From Palsa-504 sp050011155 (GTDB taxonomy: Bacteria > Actinomycetota > Actinomycetes > Streptosporangiales > Streptosporangiaceae), in NCBI GenBank assembly GCA_050011155.1, contig JBEKJP010000014.1, positions 1 to 64,000 of the forward strand: a stretch of 64,000 bases of DNA. The letters are read 5' to 3'. The position numbers and the translations under genes are program-made. The notes under the pieces are model-generated. The model was given only the letters and a program-made list of their open reading frames with translations. It was not told the DNA's origin and did no database searches. This document shows, one piece after another, positions 24,388 to 33,264 of this stretch. The number at the start of each line of letters is the position of its first letter. Within the stretch, counting starts at the first letter, position 1.

Positions 24388-25794
24388 GTGACCGCGGGAA
24401 CTGGCCGGAGGCGAGCGGCCGCGGCACGCGAAGCGGCACTGACCCTGTGCGCGCTTGGCCTGGTCGCCACCGTGATCCCGCTCGTGGTGGTGCAGATCCC
24501 GGACGCCGTCGCCTGGGTCGTACCGCCCCGGGTGGCCGCCGCGGGCCCGGGCGCGGTGGCCAGCTTGCTGCGGGCCTCCGGCCTGGCGCTGCCCGCGATG
24601 GCGGTCGCGGGGTCGCTGGCCGCGCTGATGGTGCGGTGGCTCCGGGCTGGCCCGGTGCTGCTGGCGGGCCTGCTCGTGCTGGCCGCCGCCGACGCCCTCG
24701 GCGGCCTCGTGCGCACGGTCGTCCTGATCGGCGCGGACCGGTCCCTGCACGGTGCGGGCGCTGGGATCGCGATGGCCGCGATGGTGGCGGTCGTCACGGA
24801 ACGCCGGCCACGGCTCAACCCCAAATCCCAGGCACCGAACGAGGGTCGGCGCGCGCCCTCCGCCTGGTGGGCCGCCTTTACGGTGGCGGGCCTGGCCGCG
24901 GCGCCCGAGCTGATGCGCCACCGGGTCGGATCGGGGGACTGGGTCGTGGCCCTGCGGCCCTTCCCGTGGCTGACCGGCGTCGCGCTCACCCTCGGCGCGC
25001 TGTACGCGCTGCTGGCCGAAGGCACGGCCACCGCGACGGCGAGGAACCTCTTCCCGGCGGCCGAACGGGCTCAGCTTGCCCTGCTCACCGCGCCCGTGGC
25101 GGGTATCTGCGCGATGGCCCTGGCCGTCACGTTCCCCGGCGGCCAGGCCGTTACCGCGGCCGCCGTCGCCGACGCGCTCGCGCTGGCCGGCGTGGCCGCC
25201 ATCACCGCCCGGACGGCGAACGCCGCGCGCTTCGCCGTGGTCTGCGCCGTGACCGGCTTCACCGTGTCCCCGGCCGCGGGCGCGGTGACCGCGCTGACCC
25301 GTTCCACGGTCCACTCCGGCGTCGCCGTCCTGGTCGCGGCCCTGGGCGGGGCCGGGCTGGCCATGGCGACCAGGCAGCCGCAGGCCCGGGCCGTGACCGC
25401 GACCGGGCTGGCCGTGGCCGCGGCCGGCCTGGCCGGCCTGGAACTGGCCGGGTTGGCCGCCGCGTCCGGCCATCTGGTCGCGGTGCTGTGCGTGCCGGTG
25501 GCGGGCGGCCTGGCCGCGGCCCTGACCGCGGCGCTGCGCACCTCCGGCGTCACCGGCGCCCTGGCCGGCGTGGTCATCTTGCTGGCCGGCCTGGTAGCGG
25601 GCTACCTGGCCGCGGGCGCCGTCCAGCTGCACGCGATCGCGGGGGCGGTGACGCCGCCCGCGGCCCGCGCCGCGCTGGCCGCCGCGGCCGGGTACTGGGC
25701 GCTGATCGCGGCCGTGGTCACCGGGGCCGTGGCCATGGCGATGGCCTGCACGCCGGTCCGGGGCTGGCGGCATGGCATCCCGGATCATGGGTAA
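24388..25794 (+). CDS. Polytopic membrane protein of unknown function (MFS-like)
   Basis: 468 residues, mostly hydrophobic, with about 12 potential membrane helices (for example LTLCALGLVATVIPLVVVQIP and AYWALIAAVVTGAVAMAMA-like end). A polar loop near residues 135-155 (TERRPRLNPKSQAPNEGRR) divides the protein as in MFS carriers, but the MFS loop 2-3 motif is not evident. GGAG precedes the GTG by 6 nt. It sits where ndk is normally found, between the folC-DUF4233 pair and mreB. Function unknown. Confidence 0.8.
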   Translation: MTAGTGRRRAAAAREAALTLCALGLVATVIPLVVVQIPDAVAWVVPPRVAAAGPGAVASLLRASGLALPAMAVAGSLAALMVRWLRAGPVLLAGLLVLAAADALGGLVRTVVLIGADRSLHGAGAGIAMAAMVAVVTERRPRLNPKSQAPNEGRRAPSAWWAAFTVAGLAAAPELMRHRVGSGDWVVALRPFPWLTGVALTLGALYALLAEGTATATARNLFPAAERAQLALLTAPVAGICAMALAVTFPGGQAVTAAAVADALALAGVAAITARTANAARFAVVCAVTGFTVSPAAGAVTALTRSTVHSGVAVLVAALGGAGLAMATRQPQARAVTATGLAVAAAGLAGLELAGLAAASGHLVAVLCVPVAGGLAAALTAALRTSGVTGALAGVVILLAGLVAGYLAAGAVQLHAIAGAVTPPAARAALAAAAGYWALIAAVVTGAVAMAMACTPVRGWRHGIPDHG

Positions 25795-25954
25795 GCTGAC
25801 CTGAAGTAGCGAATCGCATCGTCGACCGCGGCGAGCTGTCTGTGCCCGGTGAAGGGGCGTCGTTGTCCCGGTAAGAACACCAAGGTCGCCCCCTCGAGGC
25901 GGCCTGATCGGTTAGGTTCAAGATCAAAGCCCCGCGGAAGGTTCCCGTTTCCCG

Positions 25955-27103
25955 ATGAGCAACGCGCTGACGTTCCTCGGCCGCGACATGGCGGTCGACC
26001 TCGGCACTGCGAACACGCTGGTCTACGTACGCGGACGCGGCATCGTACTGAACGAGCCGTCGGTTGTGGCGCTCAATACCAACAACGGCCATATCGTCGC
26101 GGTGGGGGCCGAGGCTAAACGGATGATCGGCCGGACCCCGGGCAACATCGTCGCGATCCGCCCGCTCAAGGACGGCGTGATCGCCGACTTCGACGTGACC
26201 GAGCGGATGCTGCGCTACTTCATCCAGAAGGTGCACCGCCGCTCGCACATGGCCAAGCCGCGGCTCGTGGTGGCCGTGCCGAGCGGGATCACCGGCGTGG
26301 AGCAGAGCGCGGTCAAGGAGGCCGGCCACCAGGCCGGCGCGCGCCGGGTCTACATCATCGAGGAGCCGATGGCGGCGGCGATCGGCGCGGGGCTGCCGAT
26401 CCACGAGCCGACCGGCAACATGGTGGTGGACATCGGCGGTGGCACCACCGAGGTGGCGGTCATCTCGCTGGGCGGCATCGTCACCTCGCAGTCCATCAGG
26501 ATCGGCGGGGACGAGCTCGACCAGGCCATCATCACCTTCGCCAAGAAGGAATACTCGCTGATGCTCGGCGAGCGGACCGCCGAGGAGATCAAGATGGCGC
26601 TCGGCTCCGCGTACCCGTCCGAGGACGAGCCGCACGCCGAGATCCGCGGCCGGGACCTGGTCAGCGGCCTGCCCAAGACCGTGGTGATCTCCGCGGCCGA
26701 GGTGCGCAAGGCGATCGAGGAGCCCGTCAACCTGATCGTCGACGCGGTCAAGAACACCCTGGACAAGTGCCCGCCCGAACTGGCCGGCGACGTCATGGAC
26801 CGCGGGATCGCGCTGACCGGCGGCGGAGCGATGCTGCGGGGGCTAGAGTCACGAATCCGGGAGGACACCGGGATGCCCGTGCAGGTCGCGGACAATCCGC
26901 TCGACTCCGTGGTACTCGGCACCGGCAAGTGCGTCGAGGATTTCGAGACCCTGCGTCAGGTGCTGGTACCCGACACCAGACGTTTACCGCAAAACCCCGG
27001 TAATACCCGCCGTGCGGCCACGGCGGACGAGGAGCGGCTGTGCACGACAACCGGCGTACCCGCCTGGTCCTTGGTGTGCTCCTGGTCGTCGCGATCGCGC
27101 TGA
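25955..27103 (+). CDS. mreB: Rod-shape-determining actin homologue MreB
   Basis: 382 residues; the usual length is about 345. Actin-fold ATP-binding motifs are VDLGTANTLVYVRGRGIVLNEPS (phosphate 1), MVVDIGGGTTEVAVISLGG (phosphate 2) and GIALTGGGAMLRGLE (adenosine). It polymerises under the membrane and guides the elongation machinery, or sporulation wall synthesis in mycelial actinomycetes. After VLVPDTRRL, where the family normally ends, a 37-residue unrelated tail runs into mreC and overlaps it by 64 nt, so a frameshift (natural or sequencing) near 26990-27000 is possible. First gene of the mreBCD-mrdA-rodA operon. Confidence 0.96.
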   Translation: MSNALTFLGRDMAVDLGTANTLVYVRGRGIVLNEPSVVALNTNNGHIVAVGAEAKRMIGRTPGNIVAIRPLKDGVIADFDVTERMLRYFIQKVHRRSHMAKPRLVVAVPSGITGVEQSAVKEAGHQAGARRVYIIEEPMAAAIGAGLPIHEPTGNMVVDIGGGTTEVAVISLGGIVTSQSIRIGGDELDQAIITFAKKEYSLMLGERTAEEIKMALGSAYPSEDEPHAEIRGRDLVSGLPKTVVISAAEVRKAIEEPVNLIVDAVKNTLDKCPPELAGDVMDRGIALTGGGAMLRGLESRIREDTGMPVQVADNPLDSVVLGTGKCVEDFETLRQVLVPDTRRLPQNPGNTRRAATADEERLCTTTGVPAWSLVCSWSSRSR

Positions 27104-27996
27104 TCACGCTGGACTTCAGGGACGGTGGCGCGTCGCCGACGCGGAGCTTCGGCGCGGATATCTTCGGCCCGGTCGAGCAGGTCACGCACGACGTGACCGA
27201 CCCGGTCGCCAGCCTGTTCGACTCGGTCACCGGCGGGCCCTCGGCGCAGGGCACCATCTCCTCCCTGCAACGGCAGAACGCCCAGCTGCGGGCCGAGCTC
27301 AGCGCGGCCCAGCTGACCGAGACGGCGAAGAAGCAGCTGGCCCAGCTGCTCCAGATGGACGCCGGCGCCTACCGGATCGTGGCCGCCGACGTGATCGCGG
27401 CCAGCGGCGGCTTCTCCGACACGGTCACGCTCGACGCGGGCAGCGAAGACGGCATCAAGGCCGACGAGACCGTGCTCAACGGCTCGGGCCTCGTCGGCAC
27501 GGTCACCCAGGTGAGCGCGAGCACCTCGACCGTCCTGCTCGCCAGCGACGCGTCCTCGCTGGTGGGCGTGCAGCTGACGGGCAACGGCGAGATCGGCGAG
27601 GTAGCCGGCACGGGCAAGGCCATGTCCGGGTCCGCCATGTTGCGGCTGACCCTGTTCGACGCCAACGCGGTGCTGCACCCGGGGCAGCAGCTCGTCACTT
27701 ACGCCTCCATCAACGACCAGCCCCAGGTACCCGGCGTCCCGGTCGGCACGATCGTGTCGGTGAGCGGCAACGCCGGAGCGCTCACCCAGACCGCGCTGGT
27801 CCGGCCCGCCGTCAACTTCACCTCCCTGGGCGTCGTGGGCGTGGTCGTGCAGGCGCCGCGGCACAACCCGCGGGTCTCGATCCTGCCGCGTCCCGCCCCC
27901 ACGGTCACGGTCACCGCCAACCCAAGTTCTCCGAGCTCACCAGGCTCGGTCACCTCGAGCAGCCCCCCGCCCGCGCCCGGTACGGGCGGGGGCTGA
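27040..27996 (+). CDS. mreC: Rod-shape-determining protein MreC
   Basis: 318 residues. An N-terminal membrane helix (LVLGVLLVVAIALITL) is followed by a coiled coil (ISSLQRQNAQLRAELSAAQL) and the periplasmic-type beta domains with VIAASGGFSDTVTLDAGSEDGIKADETVLNGSGLVGTV. The tail is Pro/Ser-rich. MreC links MreB filaments to penicillin-binding proteins and RodA. GTG 27040 follows GAGGAG at 5-6 nt. It overlaps mreB by 64 nt and its stop is followed after 1 nt by mreD. Confidence 0.94.
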   Translation: MHDNRRTRLVLGVLLVVAIALITLDFRDGGASPTRSFGADIFGPVEQVTHDVTDPVASLFDSVTGGPSAQGTISSLQRQNAQLRAELSAAQLTETAKKQLAQLLQMDAGAYRIVAADVIAASGGFSDTVTLDAGSEDGIKADETVLNGSGLVGTVTQVSASTSTVLLASDASSLVGVQLTGNGEIGEVAGTGKAMSGSAMLRLTLFDANAVLHPGQQLVTYASINDQPQVPGVPVGTIVSVSGNAGALTQTALVRPAVNFTSLGVVGVVVQAPRHNPRVSILPRPAPTVTVTANPSSPSSPGSVTSSSPPPAPGTGGG

Positions 27997-27997
27997 G

Positions 27998-29221
27998 GTG
28001 CGCGCGCTCGTCTCGCTCGTGCTGACCGCGGTCACGGTCGTGGTCCAGCTGACCATCGTGGACCGGATCGCGTTCCCCGGCGGCGGCGGTCCCGACCTGG
28101 TCCTGCTGCTGGTGGCGGCGCTGGCGCTGGCCGGCGGCCCGATGGCCGGGGTGCTGACCGGGTTCTCCGCCGGCCTGGCGCTCGACGTCGCCCCGCCGGG
28201 CAGTCACTTCACCGGCGAGGACGCGCTGGTGTTCTGCCTGATCGGCTACGCCTGCGGGCTGCTGGCGGACGACTTCTCCGGCGACGCCGAGCAGGGCCGC
28301 AGCGCCCTGTTCGAGATCGTGGTGACGGCCGCCGGCGCGGTCTGCGGCGAGGCGCTGGTGGCCCTGCTCGGCGTCATGCTCAGCGACCCGCGGGTCAGCT
28401 GGCCGGCGATCACCAACGTGCTCCCGGCCGCCGTGGCCTACGACGTCTTGCTGTGCCCGTTCGCGCTGTACGCCGCGGCGGCATCGCTGCGCCTGGCGGG
28501 CGTGCGCCGCGAGGGCCACCGGCCCGGCTGGTCGGCCGGCCAGGCGCGGTCCCAGCGGCCGGCCACCAGCCCGGCCGCGCGGCGTGAACCCCAGCTCAAG
28601 CTGGGCCGTCCGGCCGCGCGGGCGGGCGCGGCCTTCGCCTCGGGCGGGCTGGCGGCGGGCTCGGCCCGGGTGAAGTTGGGCGGGGGGCGGGTTAAGTGGA
28701 GCGGGGGGCGGGTTAAGTGGAGCGGACGGCGCCGGGAGGGGGTGCTCGGCGGCTCCATGCTCGGTGTTTCCGGCCGTGGGAGCGCCGGCCGGGGCGGCTC
28801 GGCCATGGGCCGGTCCCTGCTCGGCGGCTCGGTCTTCAGCCATTCCGCGTCCGCGCTGGACGGCGGCTCGATCTTCGGCCGGTCCGCCCCGCTCGGCCGG
28901 TCCTCACCGCTGCGGCACCGGGGTAACCTGATGCGCTCGGCGGGCCGCGGGCCGGCCGGGCGCACCCCCCGGTTCTCCCGCGGCAGGCCGAAGTCGCCCG
29001 GCCGGAACTGGCTCCGCGGCGCCTCCGCCCGCGGCGCCGGCCGATCGAGCCTCGGCGGCTCCGGACTGCGCCGCGCCAAGCTGGGCGGCAAGGGCCTGAG
29101 CCGCGGGGGACTGGGCGGGCGCTCGATGGGCCGCAAGGCCTTCGGCCGGAGCCGGATCGGCCAGCCGCGCGTGCCGAAGCTTTACGCCAGGCGCCGATGG
29201 GGGAAGAGGGGCTACCTGTGA
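27998..29221 (+). CDS. mreD: MreD with a long basic C-terminal extension
   Basis: 407 residues, more than twice the normal 160-180. The first 175 residues are a normal MreD: five or six membrane helices (LVSLVLTAVTVVVQLTIVDRI, LVLLLVAALALAGGPMAGVL, SALFEIVVTAAGAVCGEAL, VAYDVLLCPFALYAAAAS). The remaining 230 residues are hydrophilic and rich in Arg, Gly, Ser and Lys, with repeats such as GGRVKWSGGRVKWSG and many RS/GR pairs, net strongly positive and probably cytoplasmic. Its stop overlaps the mrdA start as GTGA. The tail could bind nucleic acid, phospholipid or acidic partners; that is speculation. Confidence 0.88.
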   Translation: MRALVSLVLTAVTVVVQLTIVDRIAFPGGGGPDLVLLLVAALALAGGPMAGVLTGFSAGLALDVAPPGSHFTGEDALVFCLIGYACGLLADDFSGDAEQGRSALFEIVVTAAGAVCGEALVALLGVMLSDPRVSWPAITNVLPAAVAYDVLLCPFALYAAAASLRLAGVRREGHRPGWSAGQARSQRPATSPAARREPQLKLGRPAARAGAAFASGGLAAGSARVKLGGGRVKWSGGRVKWSGRRREGVLGGSMLGVSGRGSAGRGGSAMGRSLLGGSVFSHSASALDGGSIFGRSAPLGRSSPLRHRGNLMRSAGRGPAGRTPRFSRGRPKSPGRNWLRGASARGAGRSSLGGSGLRRAKLGGKGLSRGGLGGRSMGRKAFGRSRIGQPRVPKLYARRRWGKRGYL

Positions 29222-31314
29222 ACATCGCGTCGCGGCGCCGGCTGCTGGTGCTCTACGTGCTCGCGGCCGCCATGCTGGTGTCGCTGGGCGGCAGGCTCTA
29301 CTACCTGCAGGTGATGAACACCACCGCCTTCACCAAGCTCGCTGACGCCAACCAGACCAGAAACGTGATCGTGCCCGCGGTCCGCGGCCAGATCCTGGAC
29401 GACGTGGGCAACCGCCTGGTCACCAACTCCACCGCGCTGGTCGTCTCGGTGGACATGATGACCCTGTCCCAGCAGCCCGGCGGGGCCACGCCGGTGCTGC
29501 ACCGGCTGGCCCCCCTGCTCGGCCTGCCCTACCAGCTGCTGTCCGAGAAGACCCGGCTGTGCACCAAGGGCGTCCCGCAGCCGTGCTGGGCCGGCTCGCC
29601 CTACCAGCCCATCCCGGTGGCGCAGGACGTCTCCCCCCGGGTGGCGCTGCAGGTGATGGAGCAGCAGGACAAGTTCCCCGGGGTGACCGCGCAGGTCCAG
29701 CCGGTGATCCAGTATCCGGAGCCGTACGGGGCCAACCCGGCCCAGGTGCTCGGCTACCTGCAGCCCATCACCCCGGCGGAGATCAAGAGCCGGCACCTGC
29801 CGGTGACCGGCTTCTCCGGCGTGGACCTGGTGGGCCAGGCCGGCCTGGAGGCCGAGTACGACAGCCAGCTCCGCGGCCAGGCGGGCACGCAGGTGGTGTC
29901 GGTCAACGCCGCCGGCGACGTCACCGGCAGCGGGAGCCAGACCTCGCCGGTCAACGGCGACGACCTCGTGACCAGCCTCAACTCGCAGGTCCAGGCGGTG
30001 GCGCAGAACGCGCTGAACGCCGCCATCGAGCGGTCGCGGGCGGCGGGCAACGACGCCAACCAGGGCGCGGCGGTCGTGATGACCACCACCGGCCGGGTGG
30101 TGGCCATGGCCAGCTACCCGGACTACGACCCCAGCGTGTGGACCGGCGGCATCACCCAGCAGCAGTTCGACCAGCTGTTCGGCAAGTCCGGCGGGCAGCC
30201 GATCATCAACTGGACCACCCAGGGCCAGTATGCCCCCGGTTCTACCTTCAAGGTCACCTCCACGGCCGCCGCGGTGGCCGACGGCTACCCGCTGGACGGC
30301 CTGTACGGCTGCCCGGGCTCGGTCACCATCGCCGGGCACACGTTCGGCAACGACGGCGAGCCGAGCCTTGGTGACATGTCATTCTCCGAGGCCCTCATCC
30401 AGTCCTGCGACACCGTGTACTACGACCTCGGCTACGACATGTACCTCAAGGACAACCCGGAGGCCAACAACCACGCGTCGCCGAACGCCCCGGTGCAGAA
30501 GATGCAGGCGATGGAGCTGGCCTGGGGCTTCGGCAAGGACACCGGGGTGGACCTTCCGGCCGAGTCGACCGGGACCATCCCGACCAGGCAGTGGCTGTAC
30601 TACCTGTGGAAGGACAACGCCTACACCGGCCAGGACTGGTGCCGGAACGGCAAGGAGTACGGCAGCTACGTGCAGCAGATCGAATGGCAGGACTGCCGGA
30701 GCGGGTGGCAGTGGGAACCGGGCCAGGCCGCCATCGCCGCCATCGGCCAGGGGTACGTGACCGCGACCCCGCTCCAGCTGACCAACGCCTACGTCGCGCT
30801 GGCCAACGGCGGCACCCTCTACAGCCCGCGGATCGGCGAGGCGCTGGTCTCGCCGACCACCGGCCGGGTGGCCGAGCAGATCAACCCGCCGGTGATCAGG
30901 CACCTGCCGGTCTCCGGCGAGACCCTGTCCTACATGCGGAGCGCGCTGGCCGGCGTGGTGACCCAGGGCACCGCGGCCGGCGCCTTCAGCGGCTTCCCGC
31001 TGAACCAGGTCTGCGTGGCCGGCAAGACGGGTACCGCCCAGCTGTTCGGCAAGAACGCCACCTCGGTGTTCGCCTCGTTCGCGCCCTGCCAGCACCCGAA
31101 GTACGTGGTCGTGGTCATGCTCCCGGACTCCGGCTACGGCGCCGACGCGGCGGCGCCCGCGGTGCGGCAGATCTGGGACGGCATCTACGGCCTCGAGGGC
31201 CACAAGGCGGCGCTGCCCGGCGGCCGGGCCCCGACCTCGCTGCCGAAGATCACCGCCACCGGGGCGATCACCGCGCCGTCCGGCTATACCCGCCTCACCG
31301 ACGGGGGCAAGTAA
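29218..31314 (+). CDS. mrdA: Penicillin-binding protein 2 (class B transpeptidase)
   Basis: 698 residues. An N-terminal anchor (LLVLYVLAAAMLVSLGGRLYYL) is followed by the dimerisation domain and the transpeptidase domain. Active-site motifs are PGSTFK (nucleophile Ser), SCD in LIQSCDTVYYDLG (SxN-type) and KTGT in CVAGKTGTAQLFG. It cross-links peptidoglycan during elongation with RodA as glycosyltransferase. GTG 29218 is favoured by GAGGGG 6 nt upstream and by the 4-nt overlap with mreD; ATG 29197 would add 7 residues. Next gene rodA starts at its stop codon (TAATG). Confidence 0.96.
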   Translation: MNIASRRRLLVLYVLAAAMLVSLGGRLYYLQVMNTTAFTKLADANQTRNVIVPAVRGQILDDVGNRLVTNSTALVVSVDMMTLSQQPGGATPVLHRLAPLLGLPYQLLSEKTRLCTKGVPQPCWAGSPYQPIPVAQDVSPRVALQVMEQQDKFPGVTAQVQPVIQYPEPYGANPAQVLGYLQPITPAEIKSRHLPVTGFSGVDLVGQAGLEAEYDSQLRGQAGTQVVSVNAAGDVTGSGSQTSPVNGDDLVTSLNSQVQAVAQNALNAAIERSRAAGNDANQGAAVVMTTTGRVVAMASYPDYDPSVWTGGITQQQFDQLFGKSGGQPIINWTTQGQYAPGSTFKVTSTAAAVADGYPLDGLYGCPGSVTIAGHTFGNDGEPSLGDMSFSEALIQSCDTVYYDLGYDMYLKDNPEANNHASPNAPVQKMQAMELAWGFGKDTGVDLPAESTGTIPTRQWLYYLWKDNAYTGQDWCRNGKEYGSYVQQIEWQDCRSGWQWEPGQAAIAAIGQGYVTATPLQLTNAYVALANGGTLYSPRIGEALVSPTTGRVAEQINPPVIRHLPVSGETLSYMRSALAGVVTQGTAAGAFSGFPLNQVCVAGKTGTAQLFGKNATSVFASFAPCQHPKYVVVVMLPDSGYGADAAAPAVRQIWDGIYGLEGHKAALPGGRAPTSLPKITATGAITAPSGYTRLTDGGK

Positions 31315-32543
31315 TGCTGGGCCGGTCGACGAGCTACTCCCCGCGTGGCCTGACCACGCCGCGGCCGGGCGTGCTCACCTCCCGCCGCCCGCGGTCCCTG
31401 CTGGCCCGCGCGTTCGCCCGGAACTCCCCCCTGCGGCACATGGACTGGCTGCTGATCGCGGTCGTGCTCGGGCTGAGCGCGATCGGCACCCTGCTGGTCT
31501 GGTCGGCTACCCAGCCCAGCCTGCTCGCGGCGGGCCAGGACCCGCGCACCTACCTGAAGAAGCAGCTGCTCAACGTGTTCATCGGGCTGATCCTGATGGT
31601 CGGCGTCAGCCTGATCGACACCCGGCAGCTGCGCAGCTGGGCGCCAGCCTTCTACGGCGCGACCGTGCTCGGCCTGGTGGCCGTGCTCACCCCGCTCGGC
31701 TCATCGGTCAACGGCGCGAAAGCCTGGTTCTCGCTGCCGGGCGGCTTCCAGGTCGAGCCCAACGAGTTCGCCAAGATCGCGCTCATCATGATGATGGCGA
31801 TGGTCTTCAGCCCGGCCCGCCCGACCTCCTCCGATGTCCCGCGGATCCGCTCGCTCGGCCTGGGACTCGCCGTCGCCGCCCCGCTGATCGGCCTGGTCGT
31901 GATCGAGCCAGCCCTGGGCGTGGCCCTGGTCCTGGTGGCCGCGACCGCCACCCTGGTGCTGCTCTCCGGGCTGCGCCTGCGCGTCATCAGCGCGCTGGCC
32001 GCGATCGTGGCGGTGCTCATCGCCGTGGCCGGCGGCCTCCACCTGCTGAAGTCCTACCAGCTCACCCGGTTCACCTCGTTCCTGCACCCGGCCAACGACC
32101 TGGCCGGGGCCGGCTACAACGCGGCCCAGGCCAAGATCGCGGTCGGCTCCGGCGGCATGTTCGGCCAGGGCCTGTTCCACGGCCAGCTCGTGGCGGGCAA
32201 CTTCGTCCCGTCCCAGCAGACCGACTTCATCTTCACCGTGGCAGGCGAGGAACTCGGCTTCGTCGGCACGATCGTCATCGTGTTCCTGCTCGGCGTGGTC
32301 ATCGTCCGGGCGCTGCGCATCGCCACCCGGGCCGACGACCTGTTCGGCCTGCTGGTCGCGTCGGGCATCGCGATCTGGTTCACGTTCCAGTCGTTCGTGA
32401 ACATCGGCATGACGATCGGCATCATGCCGATCACCGGCCTCCCGCTGCCGTTCGTCTCCTACGGCGGCTCCGCCGTCTTCGCCGACATGATCGCGATCGG
32501 CCTGCTCCAGTCCATCCACCGCCGCCACACGGTATTCGAGTAA
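31314..32543 (+). CDS. rodA: SEDS-family peptidoglycan glycosyltransferase RodA
   Basis: 409 residues, ten membrane helices expected. The N-terminal 45 residues are a basic cytoplasmic extension. SEDS signatures include GAKAWFSLPGGFQVEPNEFAK (extracellular loop and helix) and AVGSGGMFGQGLFHGQL, VPSQQTDFIFTVAGEELGFVG and GLPLPFVSYGGSA near the end. It polymerises glycan strands from lipid II and works with MrdA. The ATG overlaps the mrdA stop by one base. It ends convergently, 2 nt from a lipoprotein gene. Confidence 0.96.
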   Translation: MLGRSTSYSPRGLTTPRPGVLTSRRPRSLLARAFARNSPLRHMDWLLIAVVLGLSAIGTLLVWSATQPSLLAAGQDPRTYLKKQLLNVFIGLILMVGVSLIDTRQLRSWAPAFYGATVLGLVAVLTPLGSSVNGAKAWFSLPGGFQVEPNEFAKIALIMMMAMVFSPARPTSSDVPRIRSLGLGLAVAAPLIGLVVIEPALGVALVLVAATATLVLLSGLRLRVISALAAIVAVLIAVAGGLHLLKSYQLTRFTSFLHPANDLAGAGYNAAQAKIAVGSGGMFGQGLFHGQLVAGNFVPSQQTDFIFTVAGEELGFVGTIVIVFLLGVVIVRALRIATRADDLFGLLVASGIAIWFTFQSFVNIGMTIGIMPITGLPLPFVSYGGSAVFADMIAIGLLQSIHRRHTVFE

Positions 32544-32545
32544 CG

Positions 32546-33100
32546 CTACTGCGGCGTGATCGTGACCGTGGTCACATTCTTGCGGCCAAGGCCAGGGATG
32601 CCCACGTTGGAGCCGGGGAACTTGTCGAGCGAATCGATAGTGGCCTTGATCCCGTGGCCGGAGAACTGGATGAACGCCACGGTGCTGCCGGACTGGGTGA
32701 CCAGCGAGTTGGCGGTGACCTTATAGCCGTCCCGCGGCAGCGCCTCGGTGTAGAAGGTGGCCACCTTGGCCGGGGTGACCAGGTCGAAGAAGATCACGGT
32801 CTGCTTGCCGTCGACGTTCGTGGCCATGTTCTCGACCACCTTGGCCCCGGTCGGGACGGGGATGGTGGCGGATAGGCCGGCCACCCTGATCATGCGGCCC
32901 GCGGCGGCCCGGCTCGCCGAGGCCGAGGCTGAGGCTATGGCCGCTGCCGACGCTGAGGATGCCACCGCGGCCGCGCTCCGGCTCGAATCCGCGGAGTCGG
33001 CGCTGGCCGAGCTGGTGGTGATCCCGGCGGTGCACGCCGCCAGGGACAGGCTGGCCGCGCAGGCGGTCAGGGCCGCGGCGACATTTCGGTATGTATTCAC
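32546..33100 (-). CDS. Putative lipoprotein, Ala/Ser-rich
   Basis: 184 residues. The signal peptide AALTACAASLSLAAC ends in a lipobox cysteine. Residues about 25-70 are almost only Ala, Ser and Asp. A C-terminal domain of about 110 residues begins MIRVAGLSATIPVPTGAKVV and includes VIFFDLVTPAKVATFYTEALPRDGYKV and FIQFSGHGIKATI. I do not recognise the family; the pattern resembles small extracellular domains that occur after membrane anchors in actinomycetes. GTG 33100 gives the proper signal peptide; the longer frame to 33163 adds non-signal residues. Confidence 0.72.
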   Translation of the reverse strand: MNTYRNVAAALTACAASLSLAACTAGITTSSASADSADSSRSAAAVASSASAAAIASASASASRAAAGRMIRVAGLSATIPVPTGAKVVENMATNVDGKQTVIFFDLVTPAKVATFYTEALPRDGYKVTANSLVTQSGSTVAFIQFSGHGIKATIDSLDKFPGSNVGIPGLGRKNVTTVTITPQ

Positions 33101-33264
33101 GGCGCCTAACCTAGGGGCGCGCCATGCCGGGTGTATCGCGAACGTGTCGCAGGCCTGCGACACCGTACGCGATCGCGGTACAGCGCCGGTTTTAGCCCAC
33201 CCCCGGCCGGGCTCGCACGGTCCGGGACCACGGGTGACCCGGATCGTTCGGCTAATCTGTTTTG

